Shown: positions 34,701-45,993 of the stretch, piece after piece
Numbering within the stretch: position 1 is the first letter of the stretch
Layout: every line of letters begins with the position of its first letter
Origin: Anarhynchus alexandrinus
Lineage: Eukaryota > Chordata > Aves > Charadriiformes > Charadriidae
Length of the DNA: 64,000 nucleotides
Reading direction: 5' to 3'
Assembly (NCBI GenBank): GCA_008711295.1
Contig: VUYV01000330.1
Coordinates: forward strand, 437,577-501,576
Notes under the pieces: model-generated
What the model was told of the DNA's origin: nothing
Database searches by the model: none
The model's input: the letters and a program-made list of their open reading frames with translations, nothing else
Translations under genes and position numbers: made by a program

Positions 34701-36265
34701 TCTTGCTTTGAAAGTCAAATCCGGAAAAAAAACAAATGAAATCAGTGGCAAAACTGACCTTAGTGCACAAGCAGTAAAGCAGCTGAGGATAGAGGAAACT
34801 ACGATTGCTTGGATTTTTATTCATATATGAAACAAGCTTGAGACTTGTTAATTTTGCTTAAGTGCCATGGCAACATACATATCTGTTTTGCAGCTTATGA
34901 AATGTATTTTTGGAACTACTGACTCACACACTTGAATATTTCTGCTGTACTAAGAGAATGTATTTCCTTTTGCTTTCGTGCAGCTATTCAGCATGAAAAT
35001 AAAAGCAGTTCCCTTCTGGTTTGTATCACGCTGCAGCTCAGGGCTGTTTTCTGGAGCGGCCGCACCTGGGCTGAGCGTGCCTGATGGCATCGCTGCGCTG
35101 CTGCCCGCGGGAGCCGCTGCGATGGGCACCATAAAGCTGCGAGTTGTGGTCCCCAAGTCCGATACAGGCTGGACGGGGCATAACTGAGGCTGGCAGTGAA
35201 GAATGTTGAAGTATCATGTATTTTGTCAGTTCCAGCCCCTTGTATTTAAACAGCAGGAGTGAGCAGGTTTTCAGGCACTCTTGAGACCGTAGTGAAAGAG
35301 GGCTGATCTCCAGGGTGGATTAGGAGTCCATGGAGTGCCAGTGCCATAAGCTCAAACCAGCACGGCAGAGTCGGCAGCGCTGCAGATCTGAAAACCCCTT
35401 TGCTTTGCGGAGGGTGCTGGTGGGTGTGCCACCTTAGAGGAGCCGGGAGAAATGCAGGCAGTCCCTGTCGAGATGCCGGCAGCGTTGGCAGGACGCATCT
35501 GGCTCTCTGGGTGCAGGCAGCGAGTGATGGAGCTGATGTCCTTCACCTGTGCTCGCACCAAGGCACTTCAGAAGAAGTTTCCATGTTCAGATAACATAGT
35601 TGAGAGTTTTTATTGCGTGCTCTGCAGTTCTTGCCATTCTCGATACTAATTTGCTGCTGATCGAGGCACTTGGCGGCTTTTGGCTGGCGGGAGTAAAGCT
35701 TTCCGAACAAACCGGTGAGTTCAGGACGTGCTGTGTTCACACAAGAGCCTCTGTCATCGCGTCTTTGTGACAATGAAAAAATAATTTTTACTTGACGGTA
35801 GGAAGCGAGCGGCATACCCTGCTGCTATGAATATTCAGTGACGTTCCTCGGGCGACCTTTCGCACAGATCAGGCTGGTGAAGGGTGTGCCTGCGGTACCC
35901 AGGCGTGACGTGCTCTTTCTGCCTCCCCGCAGAAAGCCGTGCCGCGGGCTGTGTCACCGCGCGAGGGCTCGTGGTGGGCACACCCGACAGCGGCAAGAGC
36001 ATGTTACCGTTCTATAAGATTTCTTTTTTTCTGGCTCCGTTTGCACAGGAAGCTTCCAAAGACCTGTCTATGAGAAACCCCGTGCCAGCGAGCAAGAAGG
36101 GGCTGGTTTCCCATGGGGTACGGGCAGGGAGACCGTGCAGCCCCTGCTGCGCTGCCTTAGCGCTCTCGGGTACCCACCTGCCACGGTTTGGCTGGCTTCA
36201 GTCTGTTATTTGCTGCACACAATGACACTGTGATCCTAATGTTGAATTTTTGTGGCTACTTTGTT

Positions 36266-36399
36266 AAAAAAAAAAAAAACAAAAACAAACAAACAAAAAA
36301 AACCCCCAAAAAAACCCCAAAAAACCAACAACAAAAAAAACAACAACCAAAAAAACCAATCCCAAACAAACAAAAAAAAACAAAACCAAAAAAACAAAC
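36266..36399 (+). repeat. 134-bp A/C-only low-complexity tract
   Basis: All bases are A or C apart from one T at 36360. It begins with 14 A residues and moves through AACCCCC, AAAACCCC, CAACAA and CAAAACC patterns without a fixed unit. The strand asymmetry is extreme. No element body is recognised upstream, so it may be a grown microsatellite from a poly(A) seed. Confidence 0.92.
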
Positions 36400-37859
36400 T
36401 GGGCCCATCACTATCCACAAAACTGAAGAAACTTAATTTCTGGTCAGACCTTGCCAGAATATCATAGTTTCTATTGACCTCACAGGCTTATTTGGGGGCT
36501 TTAAAAATTAATATTTAGGTGTACGTAGTGCAACATACTATGCAAATGACTTGTTATTATTTGACTTCTAAGGGATAAGTATGGGTATGCCCTCTCATTT
36601 AGAGAACATCTTAACCCAATTACTTAAAACATTTGCCTGGCAATTGTGATTAGTTTATTGTACTGTGTTTAAATAAAAAGTAAAATAATTGAACAATAGT
36701 AGTAGAAAAAAAATCATTTAAAATGGGAGTCGATTCTCTATACTAATTTTTAAGACACTAAAAGAGGCACTAGAGATGAGACTACGCTGTAACGTGACAG
36801 TTCCCAACCAGGAACGTTAGGGCAGAAGTGACCCTGCGGTGCGGAGCGGTGCAGGGGGAGGCTGGCAGCGGAGAGCCAGGGCGCCCGCCTGCGTGGCCCC
36901 GTGCCATCGGTCGTGCTGCTGAAAGACCGGAGGACAGGGCGAAGAACGGACAAGGCTTATGGAGGGCCAAAGGGGTGGGTTTGTAAGTTTTAACTAATAG
37001 CTGGAAAAAAGGTGCTATTTCCAATGTCGCTAATCGGGAACGGGGAAGAGAGCGGTGATACTGCCCCTGGGGAAGGGGAGCGTCCGTCCCCACTGATGAA
37101 CAGTCCTACAGGGTAACGTGAGGAGAAGCGTATTAAATGTAAGAATACGATGGTGCGTGTGGAAACGCATGGAGTAGGCAGAGCGAAGAGGTGGGAGGGC
37201 TGTCTCTGGAGAGAACTAAGCCAAGGGGATGGCGTGGTGGGCCAGGCGGCTGAGCACCCAGTGGCCAGGAGCCAGCGGGACGGCGGCAGCGCCGGAGCGT
37301 GGCAGCACTGCTCGCACTCGCCTCGGGAGGTGGGACATGGGATGTGGGGCTCAGGCCGTGCCGGGGTCTCTGCAACGCTGTATGATAAGTTGGAGCCTCA
37401 ACTCTTTGCCTGAGCTGGCTGCGCACTCAAAGAGCAGAAAAAGTGTCTTTTAAGCTTCTTTCAAACTCATTTCCTCAGATTAGCTGTGTCTTGGCCCCTG
37501 GTGAAGATGCACTGACCTGCCCTTGTAATTCACCTTATTTGAAGCCCCAGAGCAAAAGCCAGGAGGCAGAGGAGACAAAAGAGGGAGTTTTGGAAGGGGA
37601 CAGGGGAGCGAAGCCCCGGGGGAGCCCAGCTCAGCATCTCCTTCCCAGGGGTGGGAGCCTGTCCCCAGTGGGGACTGCCGAAACGTGGGTCGTGGAGTGC
37701 AGCCAGGGCGCAGGGATGGTGGTAGCACGTTGTGCAGATACGTTCTAAACAAATGTATGCAAGATATAGCCCGGGGGAAGCTGTATTTATTACAGGAAAG
37801 AAGAATGGGGAACCATCAAAGAGTTTAAGTACTTATAGCTGGTTTGGAACAAGGCTGTG

Positions 37860-37910
37860 CTGGCAAATAGATGGACTAGATGACCTGCCAGGGCTCTTTA
37901 CGTCTCTGTG
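37860..37910 (+). repeat. Possible ancient CR1/L3 3'-end remnant
   Basis: GATGGACTAGATGACCTGCC followed by AGGGCTCTTTACGTCTCTG resembles the sense-strand CR1/L3 3' end (usually TGGACTAGATGACC...AGGTCCCTTCCA). The match is short and diverged. Confidence 0.45.
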
Positions 37911-40900
37911 TTTAATTGCGTTTGTCACTGGACTATGTCTAGGGGTTTTAAAATATTATTTCACTAGAAAATGTTCTGGATTGTGCTGTCAAGACCAGGT
38001 GGCAACAGTTTTACAGCATGTATTTTCCCTTCCAATTTTCAACATTGAAACTTGTAGAATGTCTTTAGCTGATAATTTAAGTCTCTACCTACTAATTGGA
38101 CCAAGACATAACTTTGTAGCTTTATCTCTTTCCTATTCCTCATTTTATTTCTGTTTCAATTAGTGAGTGTGCCTTTAGCAAGAGACTAAGATTGTTTTTC
38201 TATCTGTTATAAGATTTGCCTGCAAGAGAAATGCATTTTATTGCCTGTCTTCTCAAATGCTCAAATAGCATTCTCCCCTTTACAATCAATGAAAAGACCA
38301 AGAAGCTCGTTTGCCTTAGGTTCGGCCTCCCTGTGCCGGGCTGCTTCCCTCTTACCGGGGCTGGGGAGGAGGTTTACCTGTGGTGACACTTCCAGTTTAA
38401 CAAAAACCTGCTTTAACCTCTGTCTTGTGTCAGACTTCAAAAATTGAAAAGAATAAGCATGGAAACTTGACTTCGTCAGAGATGCCGAAATGCCAGTGAA
38501 GGCTGACGTCCCGCAGAAAGCTCCGAGAGCAGCGACGCTATTCCCGTGAAGCGGGGGGGCGAAGTGGCAGCACCCGCCTGGGTGACCATCTCTGTGTTGA
38601 ATCGTGAGATGGTGCCACTGACTGTCTCTTGGCACGCGGGTTATCGAGCCTGATTCACAGCTTCCTCATCCTCAGTACGGTCACTTGCAGTGGAGTCGCT
38701 GGGTTAGGACCGTTAGTTCTGGTTATCGGCTGAGGTGCAGAAGTGCTTAGGAGCTACTGGCAGAGTACGCTGGGACGCAGCTATGCTCAAGGTGATACAA
38801 AGGGGGTGGAAAACACTTGAGGTTTGACCAAAATATTAAGTTTTGCTAAAGAGAAAAATCTTCATTCACTGACTAATATGATACTGAATATGGTATAGAC
38901 AATAAAAACCCAATAGGTGATACAGCGGTCCCAGCCAGAGACTCGTGTTCTTCTGTCACCAACGCAAAGAGGGGGCAGTTGTGTATTTCTTGTAGATGTG
39001 GAACGTGTCCTGACAGCTTCCTGCACAGCTTCCCAGTTGCTAGAAAATGTGGATTCTAGTTGCCAGCCACAGTTAATTGGTTATTACTCATTATTTATTT
39101 AATTTAATGCTCTGTTGACCATGTACTTAACTTACTTAAGAATCTTTTCAGAAATAATTTGTTTGTCTTTTGTTTGCCTTGGAGATATTAACAAGCAAAA
39201 TAAAAATGTTACAAGTTGGAAACTTAAACGTTATTTCAGAGCTTGTGTGAAATAGCTCGGTGGACATAGGCTGTCTTTACAGATAGCAATTTTTAAAAAC
39301 CTGAAGGCTTACAATTAAATCACCGCGTTAAATTGCGTTCCCTGTGTACTGGGTCTGTTCCTGCTGGCTGCCGTGCTGGTGTTGCACTTGTGATCACTCC
39401 ATCACCGCTGGTGGGACAGTGCTCTTTGGCCAGCTCCTTGGCCTCCAGGGTCTGTAACTTCCATTAGTTCTGCTCCTGGAGTGCCATTGCACGTTGCCTT
39501 TTCAAAGATGAATGTCTTAGGTGGAAATGTTCCTAAAAAGTACTTTTCAACTGCAAATGTGTTACATTTTGTTCTTATGTACCTTATTTTCCTAAGCAAC
39601 AATTATCCAAAAGAATTAAAATAGTTTGTTCTGAGATGGTTTCCAAATTACTTCTTTGCTGGTTTTCAAACCTCTTCGATGGTTGCGTTTGCTCTACTAA
39701 AGGTCAGGTTTGCTCAGCTTTGTGCCTTTTTATTGCTCCGTCCCCGGTGGGTCCTTGTGGACTCATACACCTGCCTTGACAAGGGTTACATTTTGGGGAC
39801 GAATTACTAATTTTGTCTCTTGGAAGCTCAATCTCTTAACTTTTTTTTGTTTGTTCTTTTTTTGTAACTATTTTAAATTTTCAAATGGACATTTCACGTG
39901 TTTTGTTAATCTTGGCTTTTGCAAAAAATAACTGTCAGCGAGTCCCTTCACCTGAGGTTTAGTGTCCTCAAGTTAAATAACCAACTTCCTCCAAGTAACT
40001 TCCTAATCTGGTAATTTCTCTTGATTTGCTTCTCTCGCGTTCTCCACCCTCCTCTTCCTGGCTTCATGATCCATGTTTATCACTGCATAATGTTATTTCC
40101 TTCCAGCCCCGGCATCTGCCCGGGTGAGCGCATCTTCCTGCGGCCGGCCGTGCCCCTCGCTTCCACCATCAATCCGCAACCCATTGCAGCCTTTCACACA
40201 CCTCCGTGCTCAAATTTAGCTTATTCAAATACTGTGGATCTCTGTACTTCTCTCTGGTTTGCAAAAGGACCTAATTTATTAGAGAAACCAAACACTTCTG
40301 TAATCAAGGTTCTTGGTAGCTTATTTATAGCCTTCAGTTGTGCTGGGTCCCTCCCTTCCCCAGCAGCGCCCTTCTCTGAAGAAAACACCCAAACCGCAAT
40401 CAAACATCTCCCTTCTCCTTTTCTGAGGCTTTTGAAGAATAGTGAACTTGTGACATTTTCCATAGGGGCGAATAAAAGATCCCCAGACATTGCAAATGTG
40501 TGCCCAAAACTCACATGTAACCAAATGGGTTTTTGCAAGTTGGCAGAAAAATGTTCTGGTAGCGTTTTGCTCTTGAGCACGCCTCTGCGCTTCCTGGGCT
40601 TGGCCAGGACCAGAAGTGGAAGTGCTGAAATACCACGAGACAGGCTGTTTGTCTGAGGGTTCCCGCTCGCTTTTCCAGACTAAACATCTCAAATTTCGGG
40701 ATACTGATTTGAACCGAACCTCTGAACTTCTTGCTCTGGGTTGCTCAGTGATGCCCTTCTACTGATGGGCTGTTGGTGCTCCTTGAGAGCACAGATTTCT
40801 CCGTCTCCAGCACAGTTAAACAGGCTTAGCCAAAGGAACTGCCTTCTGCAGAGTTTAGCAGACAATTCTGTTCGACTGCTGTTCTCCCTCTCCGCGTTGT

Positions 40901-43139
40901 CCTGCCAGGTCTCGAGATCACCAGCGCTGCTTTAGCCTGGCGCCACGTGGATATCGCTTTCCTCTGATGGCTGTTGAAGCCTTGGCTCTGCAGAGCACAA
41001 AAAAGACAAAGTTTTCATCCAGGTGGAAGGATGTAATGGAGAGGGAGTTAAAAAATTGGTTGTAATCTGTCGCTGTGAGATCCTCATTTAAACGACAAAC
41101 TTCATCTCTCCTGCATCGGTACCACTTACTGCTATTTTCTAGAAAGTAGAGTCATTCTGTATGTACCGCTTGCGTTTTAGCAATTACATTGCTAATTCAC
41201 ATAAGTAATCTTTGTGTTACGTTAAAAAGAGTGAATGAAACTCTCAGTAGTTTTTTGGTCATGATTTTAAATTGTGGTTTCTAGCAACTCCTGCATTTGG
41301 ATGAAATCTAGAATTGAATTCTAAGAGGCAAAACCCAGCAGTTTAAATAATTTTTAGTAGTTTGACTGTAAGCTTACAAAATTTTTCTGTATTGAAATGA
41401 ACAGTGGCACTGAAAATGTGAACTGTTAGGGATTTGTGTTGGCCAGTGTATGGAGTTGATTGGTTTTGGTTAGTGTCCTCCTGTGGTTTAGAACTAGTAA
41501 ATCTCATGCTTTCTGGTTTTATTGAGAGAGTGGAAGAAAAAGATAAGCTAGCGTATGTTTTATTTCAACTCCAGCCTAGAACGCATTAGCCATTGGGCTG
41601 TACTGGTAGAACAAATGGCAATGAAGGAGAGGTTCTGGATGTGTCCAGAGAAGAGGCTGGTGGTGTCAAAAAAATACTGTTGTTTTTCTGCATGCCAGAG
41701 TACGAGGAGTTTGGTTAGCTATTTCCATTACATTAGTGCCTTATAGTTCTTCAAAATGCAAACACCAGATTTGTAATGCTTGGATATTAACTTCTAGTTC
41801 AGTTATGTTACTTAATTATGGCAAGTTTAGATCTTAAAAGAAGCCAAAATTTTAAATTTACATTGAATTCTTTTGAAAATATACTTAATTCAAAATGTTT
41901 GAAGTTTGATTTCTGACTGCTAGAAGTAATTGTTTTCCTTACCCTGATACGAGTTTTCCCCTAGAGTCCTTAGTTTTCGGTTTTGTAGCGCAGCCAAGGT
42001 AGTTAGGGAGGCTATGGCAGTGAAAAATCCTTTAAGATATTAAATGTTCAAAGATTAAATAAAACCAAAACACCAAATAGACTGGGAAACTCTCCACCAA
42101 ATTGACTGATGCTCTATACAGTTCCTTTTGGTGGACACAGCGATATATTGCAAATTAGAAAAAAGTGAGTGTCGCCAAATTCAGGCCAGTTAAAGCTCAC
42201 AGTTGGGAGCTCTCAGTTAGTTGTGTCCTAGAAATCTCATGTATGTATGTAAATATACACAGTATATATAAATATACGTATGTGTACACACAAGTGTGGT
42301 TTTGCAAAACTAAGTTGTAAAATTAGGCCCAGAATATTTTACTATAGGTAGTTGAGGAACTTGCAGAAGTTAGGTGAAATATGCACAGTTTCCCCAAATG
42401 AGAAAGTGCTGATCTCATATAAAAAAAAAGATCATTATTAAAAAACCAGCTTAATCTGTATCTTGTGTCTGATACCTTAAAAATCCTGACCTGGGGAGTC
42501 TTTTTCCCAGTGCTCCTCGTAAATGCAGTCATAAGCATTTCAGTAGCAAGAGCTGCTTATTTCATGCTCCCTTCCTGTTCTTTTTGCTTATTTCTTCTGC
42601 AAAGTGTTCCCTCTTTGTTGAAATTTCTTAAGTGCAAAAGCATCTTCATCATCTGCATTTTGATGCAAGACAGACGAGCGATAAGCGCTAACTGCTGCTT
42701 CTACAAACGGTAGCGAAAAGGAGATACTAAGCACAGCCAACATGGTTTTATAGCGACGTACACTTTTATTTGTGAAACAGCCTATTTAAATATGTTAATG
42801 TCAGGCACAGCCATTGGAACAGAAGAGAGGCTGTAAACTTCACGCTGCGAGCATGAAACCTGGGGCTGCCGCAAGAAATTTTTGCCAACTCTTATTATTA
42901 GCTTCGTATAAAATCAGAAGGGACAAAGGTCAGAGAAGAATGAATTGTCTGTATCAAATGGGTTTATTTTGTACGTTGGAGATTGTTTTCTGTCTTTATT
43001 TTCGCAGTTTCCCTGGCTTCCCTGCAATCCTTGCTTTTACAGAGCAGCCAGAAGAGACAAAAACTATTGAAAATGGGAAAACTTAATCTGAAAAAGAAAG
43101 CAGTTGCCAGCCGGGCCGTGATCAGGTGTCTTACCTTTC

Positions 43140-43310
43140 ATTCCGCCGAATTTGCTTTCTGAAATTAATTTGGCTGTTTAAGAAGAACATTTGTGTTATT
43201 ATCATAGCATAGAAATGTATCATCATTTTTATACGCGCTCATAAATCATATGGCTCAGCCAGTAATTTTAAAGCTTGTCCAAGAGTCATGTTTGTGCTGA
43301 AACTCTGCAG
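43140..43310. promoter_or_regulatory. Candidate conserved non-coding element
   Basis: Single-copy-looking AT-rich sequence with GAAATTAATTTGGC, ATCATTTTTATACGCGC and CATAAATCATATGGC. It has the texture of a developmental enhancer; alignment would be needed. Confidence 0.27.
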
Positions 43311-43596
43311 AAGACGTTTCAGCTCAAAAGAACAATTTTGGAAGGGAAGGCGGTATTTCGCCAGCGATGGAATGGCTCTTTCAGCATATGGCAATTATGA
43401 TGTAGCTCGTTCTGGCAGGGGAGGCAGGAAGTCTGCAGCTCGGGGTCCGCCGCATCGCGGGTGCTGACAATTACTGCTAATGTCATTAAAAGTAACCAAT
43501 TACAAATTTTATTTTTTCTTCCTCTTCTGAGGTCCTAAAATTTTTATCGATTATACAGCTTTTATAGATTGAGCCAAACTGTCGCAGACAGCTTCT

Positions 43597-43634
43597 AGGC
43601 TGGGGCGCAGGCAGGAGGCTGGGGCGCAGGCAGG
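43597..43634 (+). repeat. Two-copy 19-bp tandem repeat
   Basis: AGGCTGGGGCGCAGGCAGG occurs twice with no gap (43597-43615 and 43616-43634), followed by the related text ATGCTGGCGCGCTGCGC. Confidence 0.9.
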
Positions 43635-44699
43635 ATGCTGGCGCGCTGCGCTGGTGCTGGCCGCGGGCTGGCACTGGGACGGGCGCTGTGCAGGGTGGCC
43701 TCAACCCGGTGTTTCACTCGCGCTTGCTTTCAAGGTAAACACTCTAGCACAAGGTCAGTACCCACGTAGCAAAGTTTCTCTTTCCGTAGCACGTAAGGTT
43801 AGCCTTTTTTTCCCCTCCCCCTTATTATTTGTTCATTTTGTGCATAGAAAGCAAGTTGGCAGAGCGGTGCAGCGAGCGAAGGCGGAGGGGGGAGCACCGG
43901 GAGGGAAGGGGCCAGCTCGGAGCTCACCGGTAACCGACACGGCCCCGCCGCCTTCCCTGCGGCTCTGGTGCTTGTGCCGGCCTTCGGTTTGGAATGGGCA
44001 GTTCGAGGCGTTATTTGGTTTTTTGGAACCGAGCGTAATTTTCCTCTCTCTGTTCTCATCGTTGTGAAGTCGGGAGGGGTAACAGGAGCACTGTGTGAAA
44101 ATGCTGCGGGTGGAGTGAAAGGCTCTGTTTGAAGGAAATATTGGCCAGAGAATAGAAATTGCAGGTCCGCTGCTGGAAAATTAAAATAAAGGTTGGTTTG
44201 TTCTCCTTATCCTCCCTGTCCCCAACACGAAAGATTGCATTAGAAGGAAATAAAAAGCGCTTGCGGTGTTTATTTTCTATAAAACACATTTGAAGCATCA
44301 AAATCTGTAGTCGGTGTAAATTCTAAATGGGAAAGAACGGAGCGCATTAGAACTGTGAAGAGGAGATTATTAAAGGGTTGATTTAACTAGTCATGTTGCA
44401 GCCCATAAACCATATCTAAATCTCCGGAGCAAGCTTAAAAGACTACATCGAGGTCAATCTTTACAATACCTGGATTTGAGAAAATTGAAAACAAATTTCT
44501 GTGCGGAGGAGTTCAGATCCAGAAATCTCCGGTTCGTTCTGCAGGGCAAACTCCTCTTCCGAGCGTTACGGGGAGCGAGCGCTTCACCCAAAGGGGGATG
44601 CTGACATAAGCAGAAGGGGTGACTCATTAATTCGGCTTTGGTTGGGCAACCAAAGAGGGGAAAAAAATGCCCTAATCCTCTTACACATAGGAGAGGTGC

Positions 44700-44910
44700 G
44701 TCTCCACCGTGCTGCTCGAAGGGGCTCCTCCGCAACCCGCTAGCCGCGGCGTTTCCGCAGAGCCCCTGGCCGTGGCACGGACGGTGTCACCGCGTCCTGC
44801 GCCAGGTGAGCCCGGTGCTGGCAGCGCTCGGCTCCCGGCGCGTGGCTCGCACCGCGCTCGGCGGGCTCTCTGCCTCCCGCCGTGCTCCCGGCACGCCGGC
44901 GGACAGATAA
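44700..44910 (+). promoter_or_regulatory. CpG islet, candidate alternative TCF4 promoter/first exon
   Basis: About 29 CpG dinucleotides in roughly 180 bp by hand count, the densest in the window. A good donor-like site (GCCAGGTGAGC) lies inside at about 44800-44810 in sense orientation. In mammals TCF4 is transcribed from many alternative first exons within its 5' introns. No TATA or start codon in a supported frame was found, so this is a candidate only. Confidence 0.35.
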
Positions 44911-44975
44911 GGGGAGATTTGGTCACTTGCCTAAAGTCATACAATAAGTCATCGGCAGAGCTCTGGATTTGATAA
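44902..44975 (+). repeat. MIR/L3-like ancient repeat fragment
   Basis: GACAGATAAGGGGAGATTTG, then TCACTTGCCTAAAGTCATAC, then GGCAGAGCTCTGGATTTGA follow, in order and spacing, the core shared by MIR and L3-type 3' ends (AAGTGACTTGCC...AAGGTCACACAG...GGCAGAGC). It directly abuts the CpG islet. Confidence 0.6.
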
Positions 44976-45953
44976 CTAATATAAATATTTATTGCTGGTT
45001 TTACTCTGGCAGTGTTAGATATCTGTGCTGCCCGGCGCTGCACCTCGCACCGAGTTTCTGCCTGGGAAAGCGCCCCAGCCCTGCAGCTGCCTTTGCTTGC
45101 TCTTTTTCTTAGTTTTTCTTCATTTTATGGAAAAAAAAAATGGACAAAATTAAATAAGTACATTTTCTTTAATTTTATTGCAGATTTGGTTTTTTGAATA
45201 GTATTTCTTTCCCAGCCCAGTTTCTCTTTTAGTCTTTTCCTGTGCTGAAGTCATACTCTAGTGGATGACATCATCTCTCTACCAAGGAAACCACTCTGAT
45301 GGAGTTCCTGTAATTCCGACAGTAACTCAGTTAATTCTGAATTAAAGGCGCTATTATTGCAAATATGTTTTTAGTGCAGGATCAGAGGATGACTGGGGAG
45401 AGTTTTCTTTTATAGAAGGGGTAGGCTCCTTAATTAGTTAACTGTAAGGAAATATATGGAACGGCAAAAGGGACAAGAGGAGCTATATTTGTACTCTGAT
45501 CAATATGCAAAAATTGTCTCCATTTGAAAAGTACTTTATTAGACTATCTGGAGAAATCTGTAATGATCTGCCAATGTAAGTAGTGTGCCCAGACTTGTTC
45601 CCCAATTATTTTACACGGGCAATTAACAGCTCAGAGGAGCTCCCGGGAAGCAGTTTGCCTATGCTGCAGGTGAATCCTTGCCTGTGCGCTTGCGGTACGG
45701 GTATATGTGAGCGAGGCACACCGAATTTAACTTCAGTTTCTCTGTGTATATGGGAGTATGTAATTCATATACTTGTTTATATATGCACATAGCAAACCCT
45801 GTGTGTAATACCTTATGTAAATCCCTGACTCAGAGACCCCACTATGGTCAAATCTCATGTCTTTGCCCAACCCAGTACTGGTTGCCATTATTTTTCGTGT
45901 GACCAAAACAACATGTTTCTCCCCGGACTTGTTCTCGAGAGTGGCTAAAAGTA

Positions 45954-45993
45954 TTTTGTTTGGGTTTTTTTGGTTTGGGTTGTTGGTTTTTTT
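45954..45993 (+). repeat. G/T-only low-complexity tract
   Basis: Forty bases containing only T and G (TTTTGTTTGGGTTTTTTTGG and onward). It is the strand complement in character of the A/C tract at 36.27 kb but much shorter. Confidence 0.85.

Larger units (their letters stand above)
34701..43139. other. TCF4: Intronic sequence with GC patches, no gene seen
   Basis: GC-rich patches sit at about 35030-35130, 36830-36930 and 37240-37330, and AT-rich DNA elsewhere. The longest frame of the window, 40021-40656 (plus, 211 codons), has no recognised domain, no signal of conserved composition and no exon-like borders; it is treated as chance. A TA/GT-alternating stretch is at about 42240-42294. Confidence 0.5.

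Noticed and set aside
36188..36467. Lys/Asn/Pro-rich frames across the A/C tract
   Set aside because: Pure low-complexity translation of an A/C-only simple tract.
40021..40656. Longest open frame, 211 codons on plus
   Set aside because: No recognisable domain, an opposing 119-codon frame on the other strand, and a composition that looks like random intron. One such frame is expected by chance in 64 kb.
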